A stretch of 64,000 nucleotides of DNA, taken from NCBI RefSeq assembly GCF_022581195.2, contig NC_061452.1, positions 3,975,501 through 4,039,500 on the forward strand, in the 5' to 3' direction. Source of the DNA: Helicoverpa zea. Lineage: Eukaryota > Arthropoda > Insecta > Lepidoptera > Noctuidae. A program made the translations under genes and the position numbers. Positions within the stretch are counted from its first letter, which is position 1, and each line of letters opens with the position of its first letter. The notes beneath the pieces are model-generated. The model worked only from the letters and a program-made list of their open reading frames with translations, was not told the DNA's origin and ran no database searches. Of the stretch, positions 24,550 to 38,000 are shown piece by piece.

Positions 24550-26095
24550 GTTATATCCTTACAGTACAGTTGCTAAAAGCACGAAATCCAATTGGGACTT
24601 GCTCCAACCTACGTAATAATATAAAATATTAGTTGCTTACAACAAAATAAATAAACTTCTTAATGCCCTTTTGGCGTTTTCCTTTATCCAATAATAAGTT
24701 AATTTCTTTATGCTTAGTTACTTGTGCAACTTTGAACATGAAGAAATTGATCGATGGCCTCGATTTAAAATCGTTTGAACATACAAACGAACAAGTAAAC
24801 ACATCGCTAGTGATTATAATATACTTAGTACGTAGTATTATATAGACTACACTTGAATAAAGTTTGAAAACAAAAAACGTGGTTACGATACAGTTTCGTA
24901 TGATCACGGACCCATTACAATGAAATGTACAATCGTTTGTTACTGAACATACAATTGACCGGTGCCGGGCCCCGCTTGGATCGCATCCTCACGACAACAC
25001 AAACTAAACGATACATACACAGTTATATTCATTCTAGATATGAATTCATTACAATATATAAATATCGTACCGATCAATTGTATTACACTTACTATATTTA
25101 AACATCTAGAAAGAACGTTGTTTATATGTCATTAATCAAACGCTATACTAAACAATTACATGGTACATAGGTTACATAGAGCTTAGGTATAACAAGCAAC
25201 CTTCAAACTTATTCTAAGTGGAGCGCTACTCGTGCCAGCTTCATGTAGTCTATCATAAGTCTAAAATTACACATTTCATAGCTTAGGGTCGGGGGAACTA
25301 TTGTTACACGCTCAACTACGAGTCAGTTAAAAATCGAGGCCAAACATCGTTCTAATCGCCGTAGCCCCCGCAGTGTACCCTACTGTACCGCTGTGCCGCC
25401 GCGGCTGCCGAGGGCCACGGCGATTACTACAGTACAGCTAAACTAAGAGACACCATGGCCGCATGATGCAACTGTAGCGTTCGTCGGGACGCCGCTGCCG
25501 GTGCCGAGTCCCGACGAACCTGTTTTGGTTTGGCTTCACAGCCCCAGTTTCGTTACAATATTCGTTCCTACATAATTTTAATGATATTTTACTTCTTTAT
25601 ACTACTACGCTTATATAATAACAGATACGTTTAGTATATAATAAGACCAATAAATATAGCGTTATTTTAGATCATTCATGGCTAATGTGTCTTTATAAAA
25701 TTTATTATGTCAGATGAGCGCCGCTCTTTCAATATCAAATCCTCAGATTTTATTCTCTTACATAGATGTGAAAAATAAATACAAAAAAATTAACCTAATT
25801 TGTGAGCGAAAGTACATAATTCCATGAAACGTTAAATAAAATAACTAAATAGTTCGTACAGATCGCTATGTATAACAAAAAAATATACATTTGAAAGTCG
25901 TAAAATATGAAAGTTCATATGGGAAATTAACTAAAAGTTGTTGCATGACTCGAGATCAAACAAAACGTCGTGAATATATCATAGCCGGAAACGGCACAAG
26001 CAGTGTTGTTGAGTGTTGCGAGTCGTCCCGAACATTTCGTGCTGTGAGATATTCACCGGGATATTGCAATGTGTCGAGCGGGAAGCGACGCGGCT
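24550..26095 (-). other. Probable 3' UTR of staufen
   Basis: Continuous with the last coding exon on the - strand, without repeats or splice signals, and ending near an AATAAA at 24544. The part near 25350-25520 is more GC-rich than the rest. Staufen genes often have long 3' UTRs; the extent here is an inference. Confidence 0.45.
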
Positions 26096-29000
26096 TCACT
26101 CGGCGATGCCGTTGCTCACCGCGCCGGCCTTCGGCGGCGTGCCGCCCACACTCGCCATACTGGAAACAAAACAAATGTATTAGATATCTGTACTATAAAC
26201 AGAAAATTGGTTTTTGTCTTGTTGCTTGGTCCTAAGTTATTTGCGTTGGGGTAATGTTTTCAAAGAGATGTGGAGGATTAATATAGAAAATGATGACCTT
26301 ATAGCCGATTATCGGCTACGACGGCTGTTCTCGAGATTAGCCAACTGCGCAGGACATATTACAGTGAACAAGCATTTGCGCCGCTACAGGAGCACTCACT
26401 ATTCCTTCATTCTCCTCATAGCCCGATGGGACGGCAATCCGACATTCGCGGAGAGAGATCAGGTCCAGGACCGAAATTTATGTGCTCTCCGTTGCACGGG
26501 TGTATTAATCACCAACTTGTAGGCTCCGGGCTACTTTGTGAAAGTTTCTAACCCGAGACCTCGTGCTCAGCAGCCGCGCTTGAGACAGCTAGACAGCGAT
26601 ATCAGCGACAGGAACTCGGCGTGGTTGCGCTATATATAACATACGTGTGTGTGGGCGCGTCGAGCCCCATGAGCGCGAGGGCTCGCAGCGCGGCGCGGGC
26701 GCAGGCGTCGTGCGAGGCTCGCGTGGACGCGCTATATATAACATACGTGTGTGTGGGCGCGTCGAGCCCCATGAGCGCGAGGGCTCGCAGCGCGGCGCGG
26801 GCGCAGGCGTCGTGCGAGGCTCGCGTGGACGCGCTATATATAACATACGTGTGTGTGGGCGCGTCGAGCCCCATGAGCGCGAGGGCTCGCAGCGCGGCGC
26901 GGGCGCAGGCGTCGTGCGAGGCTCGCGTGGACGCGCTATATATAACATACGTGTGTGTGGGCGCGTCGAGCCCCATGAGCGCGAGGGCTCGCAGCGCGGC
27001 GCGGGCGCAGGCGTCGTGCGAGGCTCGCGTGGACGCGCTATATATAACATACGTGTGTGTGGGCGCGTCGAGCCCCATGAGCGCGAGGGCTCGCAGCGCG
27101 GCGCGGGCGCAGGCGTCGTGCGAGGCTCGCGTGGACGCGCTATATATAACATACGTGTGTGTGGGCGCGTCGAGCCCCATGAGCGCGAGGGCTCGCAGCG
27201 CGGCGCGGGCGCAGGCGTCGTGCGAGGCTCGCGTGGACGCGCTATATATAACATACGTGTGTGTGGGCGCGTCGAGCCCCATGAGCGCGAGGGCTCGCAG
27301 CGCGGCGCGGGCGCAGGCGTCGTGCGAGGCTCGCGTGGACGCGCTATATATAACATACGTGTGTGTGGGCGCGTCGAGCCCCATGAGCGCGAGGGCTCGC
27401 AGCGCGGCGCGGGCGCAGGCGTCGTGCGAGGCTCGCGTGGACGCGCTATATATAACATACGTGTGTGTGGGCGCGTCGAGCCCCATGAGCGCGAGGGCTC
27501 GCAGCGCGGCGCGGGCGCAGGCGTCGTGCGAGGCTCGCGTGGACGCGCTATATATAACATACGTGTGTGTGGGCGCGTCGAGCCCCATGAGCGCGAGGGC
27601 TCGCAGCGCGGCGCGGGCGCAGGCGTCGTGCGAGGCTCGCGTGGACGCGCTATATATAACATACGTGTGTGTGGGCGCGTCGAGCCCCATGAGCGCGAGG
27701 GCTCGCAGCGCGGCGCGGGCGCAGGCGTCGTGCGAGGCTCGCGTGGACGCGCTATATATAACATACGTGTGTGTGGGCGCGTCGAGCCCCATGAGCGCGA
27801 GGGCTCGCAGCGCGGCGCGGGCGCAGGCGTCGTGCGAGGCTCGCGTGGACGCGCTATATATAACATACGTGTGTGTGGGCGCGTCGAGCCCCATGAGCGC
27901 GAGGGCTCGCAGCGCGGCGCGGGCGCAGGCGTCGTGCGAGGCTCGCGTGGAGGCTCCGCTGCCGTGGCACATCACCGGCGGCTCCGTCGACAGCGACACC
28001 AGCGACAGGTACTCGCCGTGGTTGCGCTGGAAACACAAACAGTTAGACAATCATTTAAAAATCGAAGACTCCTGGTCTACGATTTTAAGTAGGTCAAATT
28101 AAAGATTCCAAGATTTTCTTTCGTACACGGGTAGTTACAAATAAAGCTAATATAAGCGTGTTAAAAATCTAATACAACTTTGTATAGAAAAACATTTTAT
28201 TCAGTGTGCAAACTTTATCAACGTATAGTTAAATAACTTTTATAGATCCATATATTCTTATTTTGTTGTGTATTAGTACAAAAAAAATAGTTATAGTAGG
28301 CACAATATGCAAAAAGAATAATCATACTTTACTGATTTTAGAGCAGGTTAAAAAAATGATAAAATATAAGAAAAATTTTGATGATGCAGATATGTTCTGA
28401 CTAGCTTCTGCCAGCGGTTTCACCCGCATCCCGTGGGAACCTCTGCACGAACCCGGATAAAAAGCCTATAGCCTTCCTCGATAAATGGGCTATCTTACAC
28501 CGAAAGAATTGTTCAAATCAGACCCGTAGTTCCTGAGATTATCGCGTTTAAACAAACAAACAAACTCTTCAGCTTTATAATATTAAGTATAGATAATGAT
28601 TCTGGACCACCAGTTTTTTTTTTGCACTGACAAAACAAAACAAGACAAAACTATTGAGCAAGCCAACACACAATCAAATCTCATCATATTACATATCTTA
28701 CCTTGGGGAAATCGGAGAACTGCACAGTGAAGCCGAGCAGCTGCGACAGGTACATGAGCTGGTCCTTCGCGCCCGGCGTGTTGCCGCCCGACCCGCCCGT
28801 CGCGCTCGACTCGCTCACGCCTGACGACACACATAACACGTTAGAAAAAATTCAAATCAAATCAAAATACCTTTATTTTCAGGCAGCATTGGCCCATAGA
28901 TATATATCTTAAAGACTAACAAACATATTATATTATACAAAATTTTTAGTATATAAAAACATAAATCTATGTTTATATGTTAGTAACACTTTACTATGCA

Positions 29001-32000
29001 CTATCTTTGTCACTGTGCAGTCCTGTGGCCAGAAGTTCTCGTCCAATACAAGGTGCGGACACACGTGGGCACTTTGTCGTGGGAAAAGACTGCCGTCGGC
29101 AGTGATGACATACATTCTTATAAGTCTTACGCTGACTAGTGATGACTGTATCGCGTTTGCTGCAAAGCGGCGGCTATGCTGCTAGCCCTCATTTATGCGT
29201 GAATCAATAAATTGATTGTTTTGTTTTTCATTCACAAAGGTTTGCAAAATTAAAACAATTTACCTACATTCATAATGAAATAGAACTTGCGCTTCGATAC
29301 TTTGTTTATCTTGTCATACAGTGATATTTCGACAATTTAATATTTTGTATTAATTCTTTATAAGAACCCTGTTGTGGCCTTATTACCTCTGTTTATGTAT
29401 GACCCTATGTATAAGTGAAGTGGTACTGACCGTTGGGTTGCTGTGGCTGTCCCGTCCGCTGGTGGTAGTCCATGAGCAGCACTCCGGGCACCGGCTGCCG
29501 CACCTCGCTGTTCGCGCCGCCGTTAGGTACATCACCCTCCTACGAACATACATAACAAAGATAAATAAAAAGAAAAAAAATTTCAACACTAAATGCGTTG
29601 AAATTTTCGAAACGGTTAGAGCCTCGAGTAGGAATTTCGTAATCGTCGTTTCAGGCGAAATCCGGCCACTGCTGGGCAAAGGCCGCCGCAAGGTTCGCCT
29701 CTTTGGCCGATTTTCAGAAACAGCTTTCCGGCAATCTTGGCTAGATCCTCCGTCCATATAGTAGGGTGCTTACCCACGTTGCGTCTTCGAGGTCATTGAC
29801 ACCACCACTCGAAAAGTTTTCTGTCCCATCTGTCATCAGTTCTGCAAGCTATGTGCAACAAATTGAACCTTATAACAAAGAGTAAAACTTACTTTTCGCT
29901 TGGCGTCAGGGCTGGTCTTGGCGTCAGCGGCGGCGGCGTCGGGGCTGCAGCTCTGCTCGGGCTTGCCGCTCATCTCCATCGCTAGTAACACGTCTGCAAC
30001 GTTCATGTATAGCCGTTTGTTTTGGGTAACATTAACGTATTATATATGCCACTTGGATGTTTAAATGAATTTTAAACAGGTTACATTTGTACTGTCTAAA
30101 GGTGTCATTTCTATAGACGACAGAATTGCGCGAATACGCGACATGCCTATAGTATTTATTTACCGTGACTATTACCCATCAAAGCGAGTAGAAAGTGTGG
30201 TAAGAACAGTAAATCTGGCTATAGTGTGAGCTGGTACTGGTTGCCAGATTATATGTCGGATATAACTTGGCGAGGATTTGGATTGTTTAATTACGGTTGT
30301 AACTGTAATTTAGTGACATAAAGAGGCGTCTGTTACTTGTGAATTATTCTATGGATATTGTCAAACATTCTAGGTCAAATACGTACGCTAGGCACGACCA
30401 AAACGATCAATTATGAGTGAACTAACGAAGAGTTCGAGATTTTGGCGTTACTAAAAATTGCCCCGACAGTTTTGCTATTTTGGCGATGCTACTTTCATCG
30501 GAGATTGTCCTTTACGGTATCTCTTATAGTGACGTATGATACGTACTGTGCGCGGCGCGTCGCTTGGCGGTTTTCTTGTTGGGCCCGAGCCCGGTGGCGC
30601 AGTGCGGCGGCGCGTCGCACTGCACGAGGAACTCGCGGCGCCGCGCCGCGCCGCGCTCCTCCAGCACGCGGTACTGCGGCGAGCGCGCGCGCACCGCGTG
30701 CCGGGCCACCGCCAGGCGGGAGATCGGGTTGTCCGCGCTGCCCGCCGCGCCAGCTCCGCCCGCGCTGCCCTCCTGTCACAGCAAAAATACTTTGTTATAG
30801 ATATACTCATGCTAGTAACATATTAAAGTTATTAAATCCTTTTTAAACCTGCGTAACGTCCTTAAAACCAATGTTGATACTCATCACGCCTTCCATACAT
30901 CCTACGTTATTTATATGATGATGCTTATAAATACAGGATTGTATTTTATTCAGTGCCCAAATTTTGTTAACATGTTAAGTTTAGCTAGATATTTTTTATA
31001 AAAAAGTATATTTTTATTTCTTTCTCTGTAAAAAAAGTTATTGATAACGAAAGATGTTTATTTCGTAACCGTTTGTGTCAGTCATCATAGTAAACACGCG
31101 CAACCCGTTTCCGCAAATAAGAATAGTTAGTGTTCATATTTTGCTGACTTTAGGAAGACAAAACCATGAAAAAAAAATACTGATAATGCAGGTATGTTAT
31201 ATTCTGAACCACCAGTTTTTTTTTTTGCACACTGCCTAGAATTCAATCCTATATATTGTGACAACAATATACACAAACTATAATAATATACCTTGATGAG
31301 ATTCCTAGGTTTCTTCTTAGCGGGCTGCTGCCTGCGCTTGTCGTGCGGCGGGCGGGCTCGCAGCAGCGCGGGCGGCCAGCGGCGCCGCATCTCGTCCAGC
31401 ATGCGCTCGGCGGCGCGGCGCTTGGAGACCTTCTTGCCGTTGCCCTCGCCTTCCGTCTCCATGTCGCCCACCGTGCATACTGTTACGAATACCTGGGGGA
31501 AAAAAGGAGTTTTAGTTCATAAGTTGAAATAAAATTTATTGTAGAATATCTTAAGAACTCAGTTAAAAAACAATCAAAATGAATGGTTCATAAATTGAAT
31601 GTAAATCTTAAGCTTTCGATTGCCATTTTTGTATTGGCAAAGTATCTACTTGGGTGACATAAAATGCCAGATTTTTTTTGGAAGTGGAGTGCGAGATATA
31701 GAAAGGATTGCTTTGTTTGCCTGATTGGTAATCTTTATCTTTTTCTCTACGATATGAAAGATTCTTTCAAATCTTATTTATTGAATGCATGCTAATATAC
31801 AATGTTTTATTTCTTATGACTGAACTCGTAAGAGTATCTCCGTCACGAAACTAACAATGCGCCCCGAATACACTTTTCCTGATTTACTAAATCGGATATG
31901 TCAAGTATAAAATCTATGTCACATTTCTGAAACTACTCCATGCTTTTTTATGGCTGCCCGCCTACGTCAGACTTTTGTAGTACAGATAATCAGGCAGAAT

Positions 32001-35000
32001 CTTGTAGTTCTGACTAGGATTTTCTAACCGACTTTTTTTAGAACGTTAGCGTTGTACTATTGCTAACAAGGAATTCTATTATCTCCTACAGAAAAGCTGT
32101 CACCGATTGTCGGACGTGGGCGGGCAGCCTCATGACTAGGTATCTATTGGAAAACCTAAAGGCGAGCTTCCACCGACGTATGACGCACTCCAATGTTTCT
32201 TTTGGTTTACTCGCGCTAGTAAATGTTATCAAATTGAGTGCAAACTTTTCTAGTGCGCGAACTATTTTAGTGGAATCTGTGTATGTGAAAACTTTTCCTC
32301 TTCCTACTACCCAACATCCCCAATTCTTACTCTTTTCCCTTTAAATACTCGTTCTTCCAGCTAATATTTAAAGTATACTGACTCGCATATGCGGCGGGCC
32401 GCGCTCGGACTTGACGGTGAACTGCACGGAGAGGTTGCGCTTCAGCGCCAGCTCGTGCACCAGCGACACTGGGGACTTCACCTCCGAGTTCAGCAGGTCA
32501 GCACTCGCTTCTGTACCTGCTGGATATTATATTTCGAGATTAGTATAAAATATTTTGGTATAAAGATTTCGGTCTTAAAATTGACAAAATATAGAGGCAA
32601 AATATTTTAAAAACTAAAAGACATCCATTTTAAATGCTACTGACAATGCTTGTAAAGTTTTTCATTTTAAACATGCATGATCATAATAATCAATGACTTT
32701 TTTTACACAGCTACACTTTTTTTTTGGTTTAACGCTAATTTTATCAGTATAGGCGTGTGAAGGTCTGTGCATAATATTCAAGTGTATTACACAAACCTGC
32801 GTCGGGCGTGGCCTGTGCAGGCGCGGGCGCGGCCTCAGCGCGGGCGAGAGGCCGCAGGTCGCGCAGGGCCCGCGCGGCGGCGTCGTGTCGCGCGGCCTGC
32901 GGCGTGGCGCCCTCCCCCAGCCAGCCGCGCCCGCCCACGCCCACTCGCACGCGGTACACGAGGGCCGGCCCGTAAGTTCCGCCTATTCGGACTAGTCGAT
33001 TGCTGCCCGCGACGGGAGGCACTGTTGTGTACACGGCTGGCTGGCATAGCTTCATTGCTAATGCGTTAAGCTCCACTGTTGGCATTACTGCTCCTGTTGA
33101 ATATACAATAGGAAATTTTTATCATCATCATTTGACATATTGAAACTGAAAATAATATTGTACCACCTTATACAGGAATGGATTTTAAGCAGTGCACAAA
33201 AAAACTGGTGATCCAGTATCATTAACAGAACATATCTGCATCATCAGTAAAAATTTTTTTTTTCATTATTTTGTCCTCCCTAAAATGAGCAAAATATGGA
33301 TACCAACTATTCTTACGCGCTTGAAGCAGCGCTCGCGTCAGTAAACCGGTTTCGCGTTGCCGCCGTGCCTACTATGACGACTACGACTATACAATCGGTT
33401 ACAAAATAAACATCTTTCGATATCAATAACTTTTCTTTTTTGTACTAAAAAACACGACAAAATAAAAATATACGTATCTATAAAACTTATTTAACTATAA
33501 GTTGACAAAGTTTGCGCACTAGATAAAATTAATTCCTGTATAACATATGTTTTTAACAAATAAAGGACAACATTCATTTCGTACCCAAAACTGAAAGTGC
33601 CGGCCAGAAGAAAAAAATAGTCGATTCTTGTAGAGAATAATGCCCTGAAGATTTTTTACTATTACAAGAATTGTCTACAATTAACCCTAGGCTGCTATTT
33701 GACTTTGAAAATACCAAAAAGTCCCACAATGTTTGGATCATTACATTACGGCCTCAAACTGGAGAAGGCAGCCGCTGCATTCAAACGACTCCTGCCCAAC
33801 CTGGGAAGTCTTTAAATGATCCCCCTCTCGCTATGGGGAAGTCAGACTCTTACTGACTAAAACCCATCATGGGGAAACCAGGGCCGCGGTAATTCTTTCG
33901 AACAATCCCGCAGCCTCTATAGGCCTTGTCCCCGCAAAAATATCGTACAATTCTTGTCGAGGATGCCCTGAAGATTTTTTACTATTATAAGGAACGTCTT
34001 CGGTTAACCCTCAGACTGCTATGTGAGTTTAAAGTGTGAGAACCGTGAATAAGAATAAAAAAATCTATACTTGAATGTTACGGCAAATAACGTCCACAAT
34101 ATCGTTTTAACTAATCGAACATCTACCATATACCCCCCCCCCCCCCTCCTGCTACGCCGAGGAGACTTACTGATTTAAACCCATCATGTTCCTTCTGATA
34201 ATGTACCCGGGCCGCGGTAACTCTTTCGAACAATCCCGCAGCCCCGGCAGGTTTGGCCCACCTGGGGTTTGCTGACTCTCTGAGGGGGGCGTGAACAATG
34301 CTTGCCGCCGACACCTGTTGTCTCCAAGAGAGTGACGGAGGGACGATGAGCCACTCGAAATTCTATAGGGGCGAAGGGGAATGGGATGCCTTCGTCTCCT
34401 TCTGCGAAGCATGCCAGAGAAGGAGGTGGTGGAATAACTGAGAGTTCACGCCTCGCATCCCAGCCGCTGAGGTGGACGTGGAAGACACTACGCGCGTTGG
34501 GTGTCGAGAAGACTCCCGGCACCGTAGACGTCGGTCTGTGGGCGGTGAGTTTAGGGAGGCTCATGGTCCCTCCGCCTCCTTGGAGACTACAGGCCCGTGT
34601 CGGCGGAGCAAGCCCACCTCAGACAGTCAGCAAACCCCAGTGGGGCCCACCAGGGTCAAAACCTGCCAAGGCTGCGAGATTGTTCGAAAGATTTACCGCG
34701 GCCCTGGTATAATATCAGAAGGAACATGATGGGTTTGAATCAGTAAATCTCCTCGGTGTAGCAGGAAAGCCCCCCCTTCCTGCTATGCTGCCTCCGGCTC
34801 CCCTTGCTGCCTCCGGGTATATGGTAGACGTTCGATTAGTTAAAAAAATATTGTGGATGTTATTTGCCGTAACATTCAAGTATAGATTTTTTATTTACAG
34901 TTCTTACACTTTAAACTCAAATAGTAGTCTGAGGGTTAACCGAAGACGTTCCTTATAATAGTAAAAAATCTTCAGGGCATCCTCGACAAGAATCGTACGA

Positions 35001-38000
35001 TATTTTTGCGGGGACAAGGCCTATAGAGGCTGCGGGATTGTTCGAAAGAATTACCGCGACCCTGGTTTCCCCATGATGGGTTTTATACTTCGGCCGTTCA
35101 GAGAATGCGTTCCTGACACCTATCAGTTAGTCACGACTAGTGATGGGCACAACATAACACTGAGTTCGTTACCGTTCCTTCAAAATGAACCGCCGCATTA
35201 TTTTAAGATTATTTTCGTTTTAAATTGGCGGAATCATTTGTTTTATATTTTAGTTATTTAAGTGGAAACCAAAAAAAGGTAATATTCATATAATAAAATT
35301 GTTTTATTTATTCTTTGTTACAAGTACATTGAATTGAATGTGCGAACAGAATATTAATCAGACTCCGATTTGCTTGAGGAGGTGGTGTCTTCATCATCAT
35401 CTTCGCCTACATGTATAATTATATTATTATCAATAACAGAATCAATCCTGATATCTCGGTCTAACAAAAGCCGGGTAATCAAATAAAAACAGATCGAAAA
35501 CACTTGAAAAACGTGGTCTATGCGCACGAAACGACAACGGACGACTGTTTTAGCGTCACAAAATGGCGGCCCATAACGCCATTTGGGGTTACCATTTTTA
35601 ATCTAAGTATAAAAATGCGGTTTGGTCATAGTTTTATTTTTATATTTCATAAACGTTATAATTAAGTCTTATAGTCCATTATTTTCCAATTCTTAAAAAG
35701 AAAATCAAAACGTATTATTTTATATTATAACTGTATAAGAACAGATTACGATACTTGCCTGTTATTTTTAGCACAGCACTACAAAATATAAACCGCTGAC
35801 ATAACCTTGTAATAGCGCAGTATAGATTTAGAAAAATATTGTTTACCAAGTTATTTGACACTCAGTTTGGCACAAAATTATAACATTCATTGATTATTGA
35901 TATAATAATGTTGTTTTAATGCTCCTCAATTGTTAAAACGGTAAACAACCAGCAAAAATATTTTTATCGTAACTGCAACGCCATTGCAAAGTTACGTCGT
36001 CAGTTCAATCGCGACGTGTCAGGAACGCATTCTCTGAATGGCCGAACTATAGTCAGTAAGAGTCTGACTTCCCCATAGCGAGAGGGGGTCATTTGAAGAC
36101 TTCCCAAGTTGGGCAGGAGTCGTTTGAAGGCAGCGGCTGCCTTCTCCAGTTTGGGGCCGTAATGTAATGATCCAAACATTGTGCATTTTTTGGTATTTTC
36201 AAAGTCAAATAGCAGCCTAGGGGTTAATTGTAGACAATTCTTGTAATAGTAAAAAATCTTCAGGGCATTATTCTCTACAAGAATCGACTATTTTTTTCTT
36301 CTGGCCGGCACTTTCATTTTTGGGTATAAAATGTTCGAGACTTGAATGATCTCCTTTATCTTTATCTTTGTCTTACTTTTCCCAACTTGGTTAAGGTCTG
36401 CTTCTAGTCTTACTGGAGTGTAATGAAGAATGAAGCTGAGTACCACTGTTTCACATGGAGCTACTGCCTATCTTACCTCATCCCAACTGGGTAGTTTTGG
36501 CAAGCTATACTTATATAGTTACATGAGACGGTTATAACTAAGCTATAGTTACATAAGAAGGGTTAGTACCGGCATGTCGATGATGCGGGTGGTGGGCGGC
36601 GTGCGGCGCGGGCGCGCGGGGCGGCGGCGGCGGGTAGCCGGTGGCCGACAGCGCCGCCTGCGCCGCCGCGTGCTGCGCGCGCTTTATTGACGACCCCTGA
36701 TACAACACAACAGTTATTCAAATTTAAAAATAAATAAAATAAGAACAAGTTTTTAAAAATTATCAAATAATTTGAACATCCAGTTTGATGACAGAAAGCG
36801 TGGAGCGTTTATGTAACCTTTTTTTTCAGCTAGTCCGCCATCTTGGAGAGCCCGCCATATTGGATTTGTAATAACGCTTCTTAGCGAGTCATATATTGTC
36901 ATCAGAATTCAGAGTGTGTGCAAAATTTTAACCTGGTTGAAGACCGGGAATTGGGTTAAATTGAGATTCCAAGATTTTCTTAAATACATAGTTACGAGTG
37001 AAGCTAATATAAGCTTGTTAAAAACTCCCAAGGTACGGCATATATGAAGCTACAGGAAAGTTTACCAACCTCTGCAGTATATTCCTCAGTATCACCCAGT
37101 CGGAGTGTTACTGTGAATACTTTTTTGTGAGCGGGTCCAGTCTCTGATGTGAGGCGATATTGATGCTTAATCTGGGGGAAAAAAACAATGTATCGCATAA
37201 ATACAACAATGTTTTAGCGAAAAAAGGCAAAACGTTTACCTTGTAAACGCCTATTGAACACTTCTCTTTAAAAAAGGACAGATTTTGACGTTGAAATAAG
37301 GTCCGTTTTGCAGCTACACTTTCTTTAGACAAGTGTTCAACAGAAGTTTAAGTTTTTATAATAAAGCTGTGAAAGTTTTTGATGGATTTGTTGATTACCT
37401 TATTGTACCTGGCCAGTTCATTGACCAGGCACATGGGGGTCTTCTCTTTACTGTTGGCCGAGGCGGCGCGCGGGCTGTCGGGCGCGTCGGCGTCGGGCGC
37501 AGGCGTGGCGGCCGGCGGCTCCGCCTCCGGCGCCGCCTCCGCCACCGCCGTCCCGCCCGCCGGCGTCACTGTGCTCGTTGACGTCGACACCACTGGGAAA
37601 AGAAGATTTAATGTAAAAGAGTCGTCTCTAGTTGTCGTTTAACGACTAAAAACATGCTGTTTTTCGAAATCTTTCCGTGAAACGAATTTCGAATGTTGGC
37701 GTCTAAGTACTACCTCGATTTTTTTCTTCATATAAACTTTATCTACTCTTCTTTTTTCAAGTGAACACAATACACAATGAACCGGATGGCGGGATACCGC
37801 AACGAACATTTATATCCGCCGTTTTTTGCGTCTTGGTAACAAGCATGAGGTAACTTGGTTAAATGCTCTATCACGTCGTGTGAAACTCTTGCCATATTGA
37901 ATTTGAACTGAGATCTTAGTTTTATTGACTTTATGTGTTTCAAAAGGTTTTAATGACTGGAATATATTACTAGCATCAAAAGGTTTGCCAAGCATGCGTA

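Noticed and set aside
25891..26254. Short + strand frames opposite the staufen last exon
   Set aside because: Shadows of the GC-rich end of staufen coding sequence; no splice or family support.
26630..27951. CRISPR-like array
   Set aside because: Units are contiguous and identical with no variable spacers, and the genome is eukaryotic.
26602..28102. Open frames of about 420-490 aa on both strands over the 102-bp array
   Set aside because: They are frames of a stop-free tandem repeat with a length divisible by 3. The - strand one overlaps real exon 14, but no evidence shows translation past the first donor; the + strand ones are shadows.
29372..29761. 124-129 aa open frames on both strands near staufen exon 12
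   Set aside because: The real exon is 29431-29539 on -; the rest is intron and a retroelement-like fragment.
34184..34729. Open frames inside the 34-kb foldback
   Set aside because: They arise from palindromic GC-rich repeat sequence, occur on both strands and show no family features I recognise.
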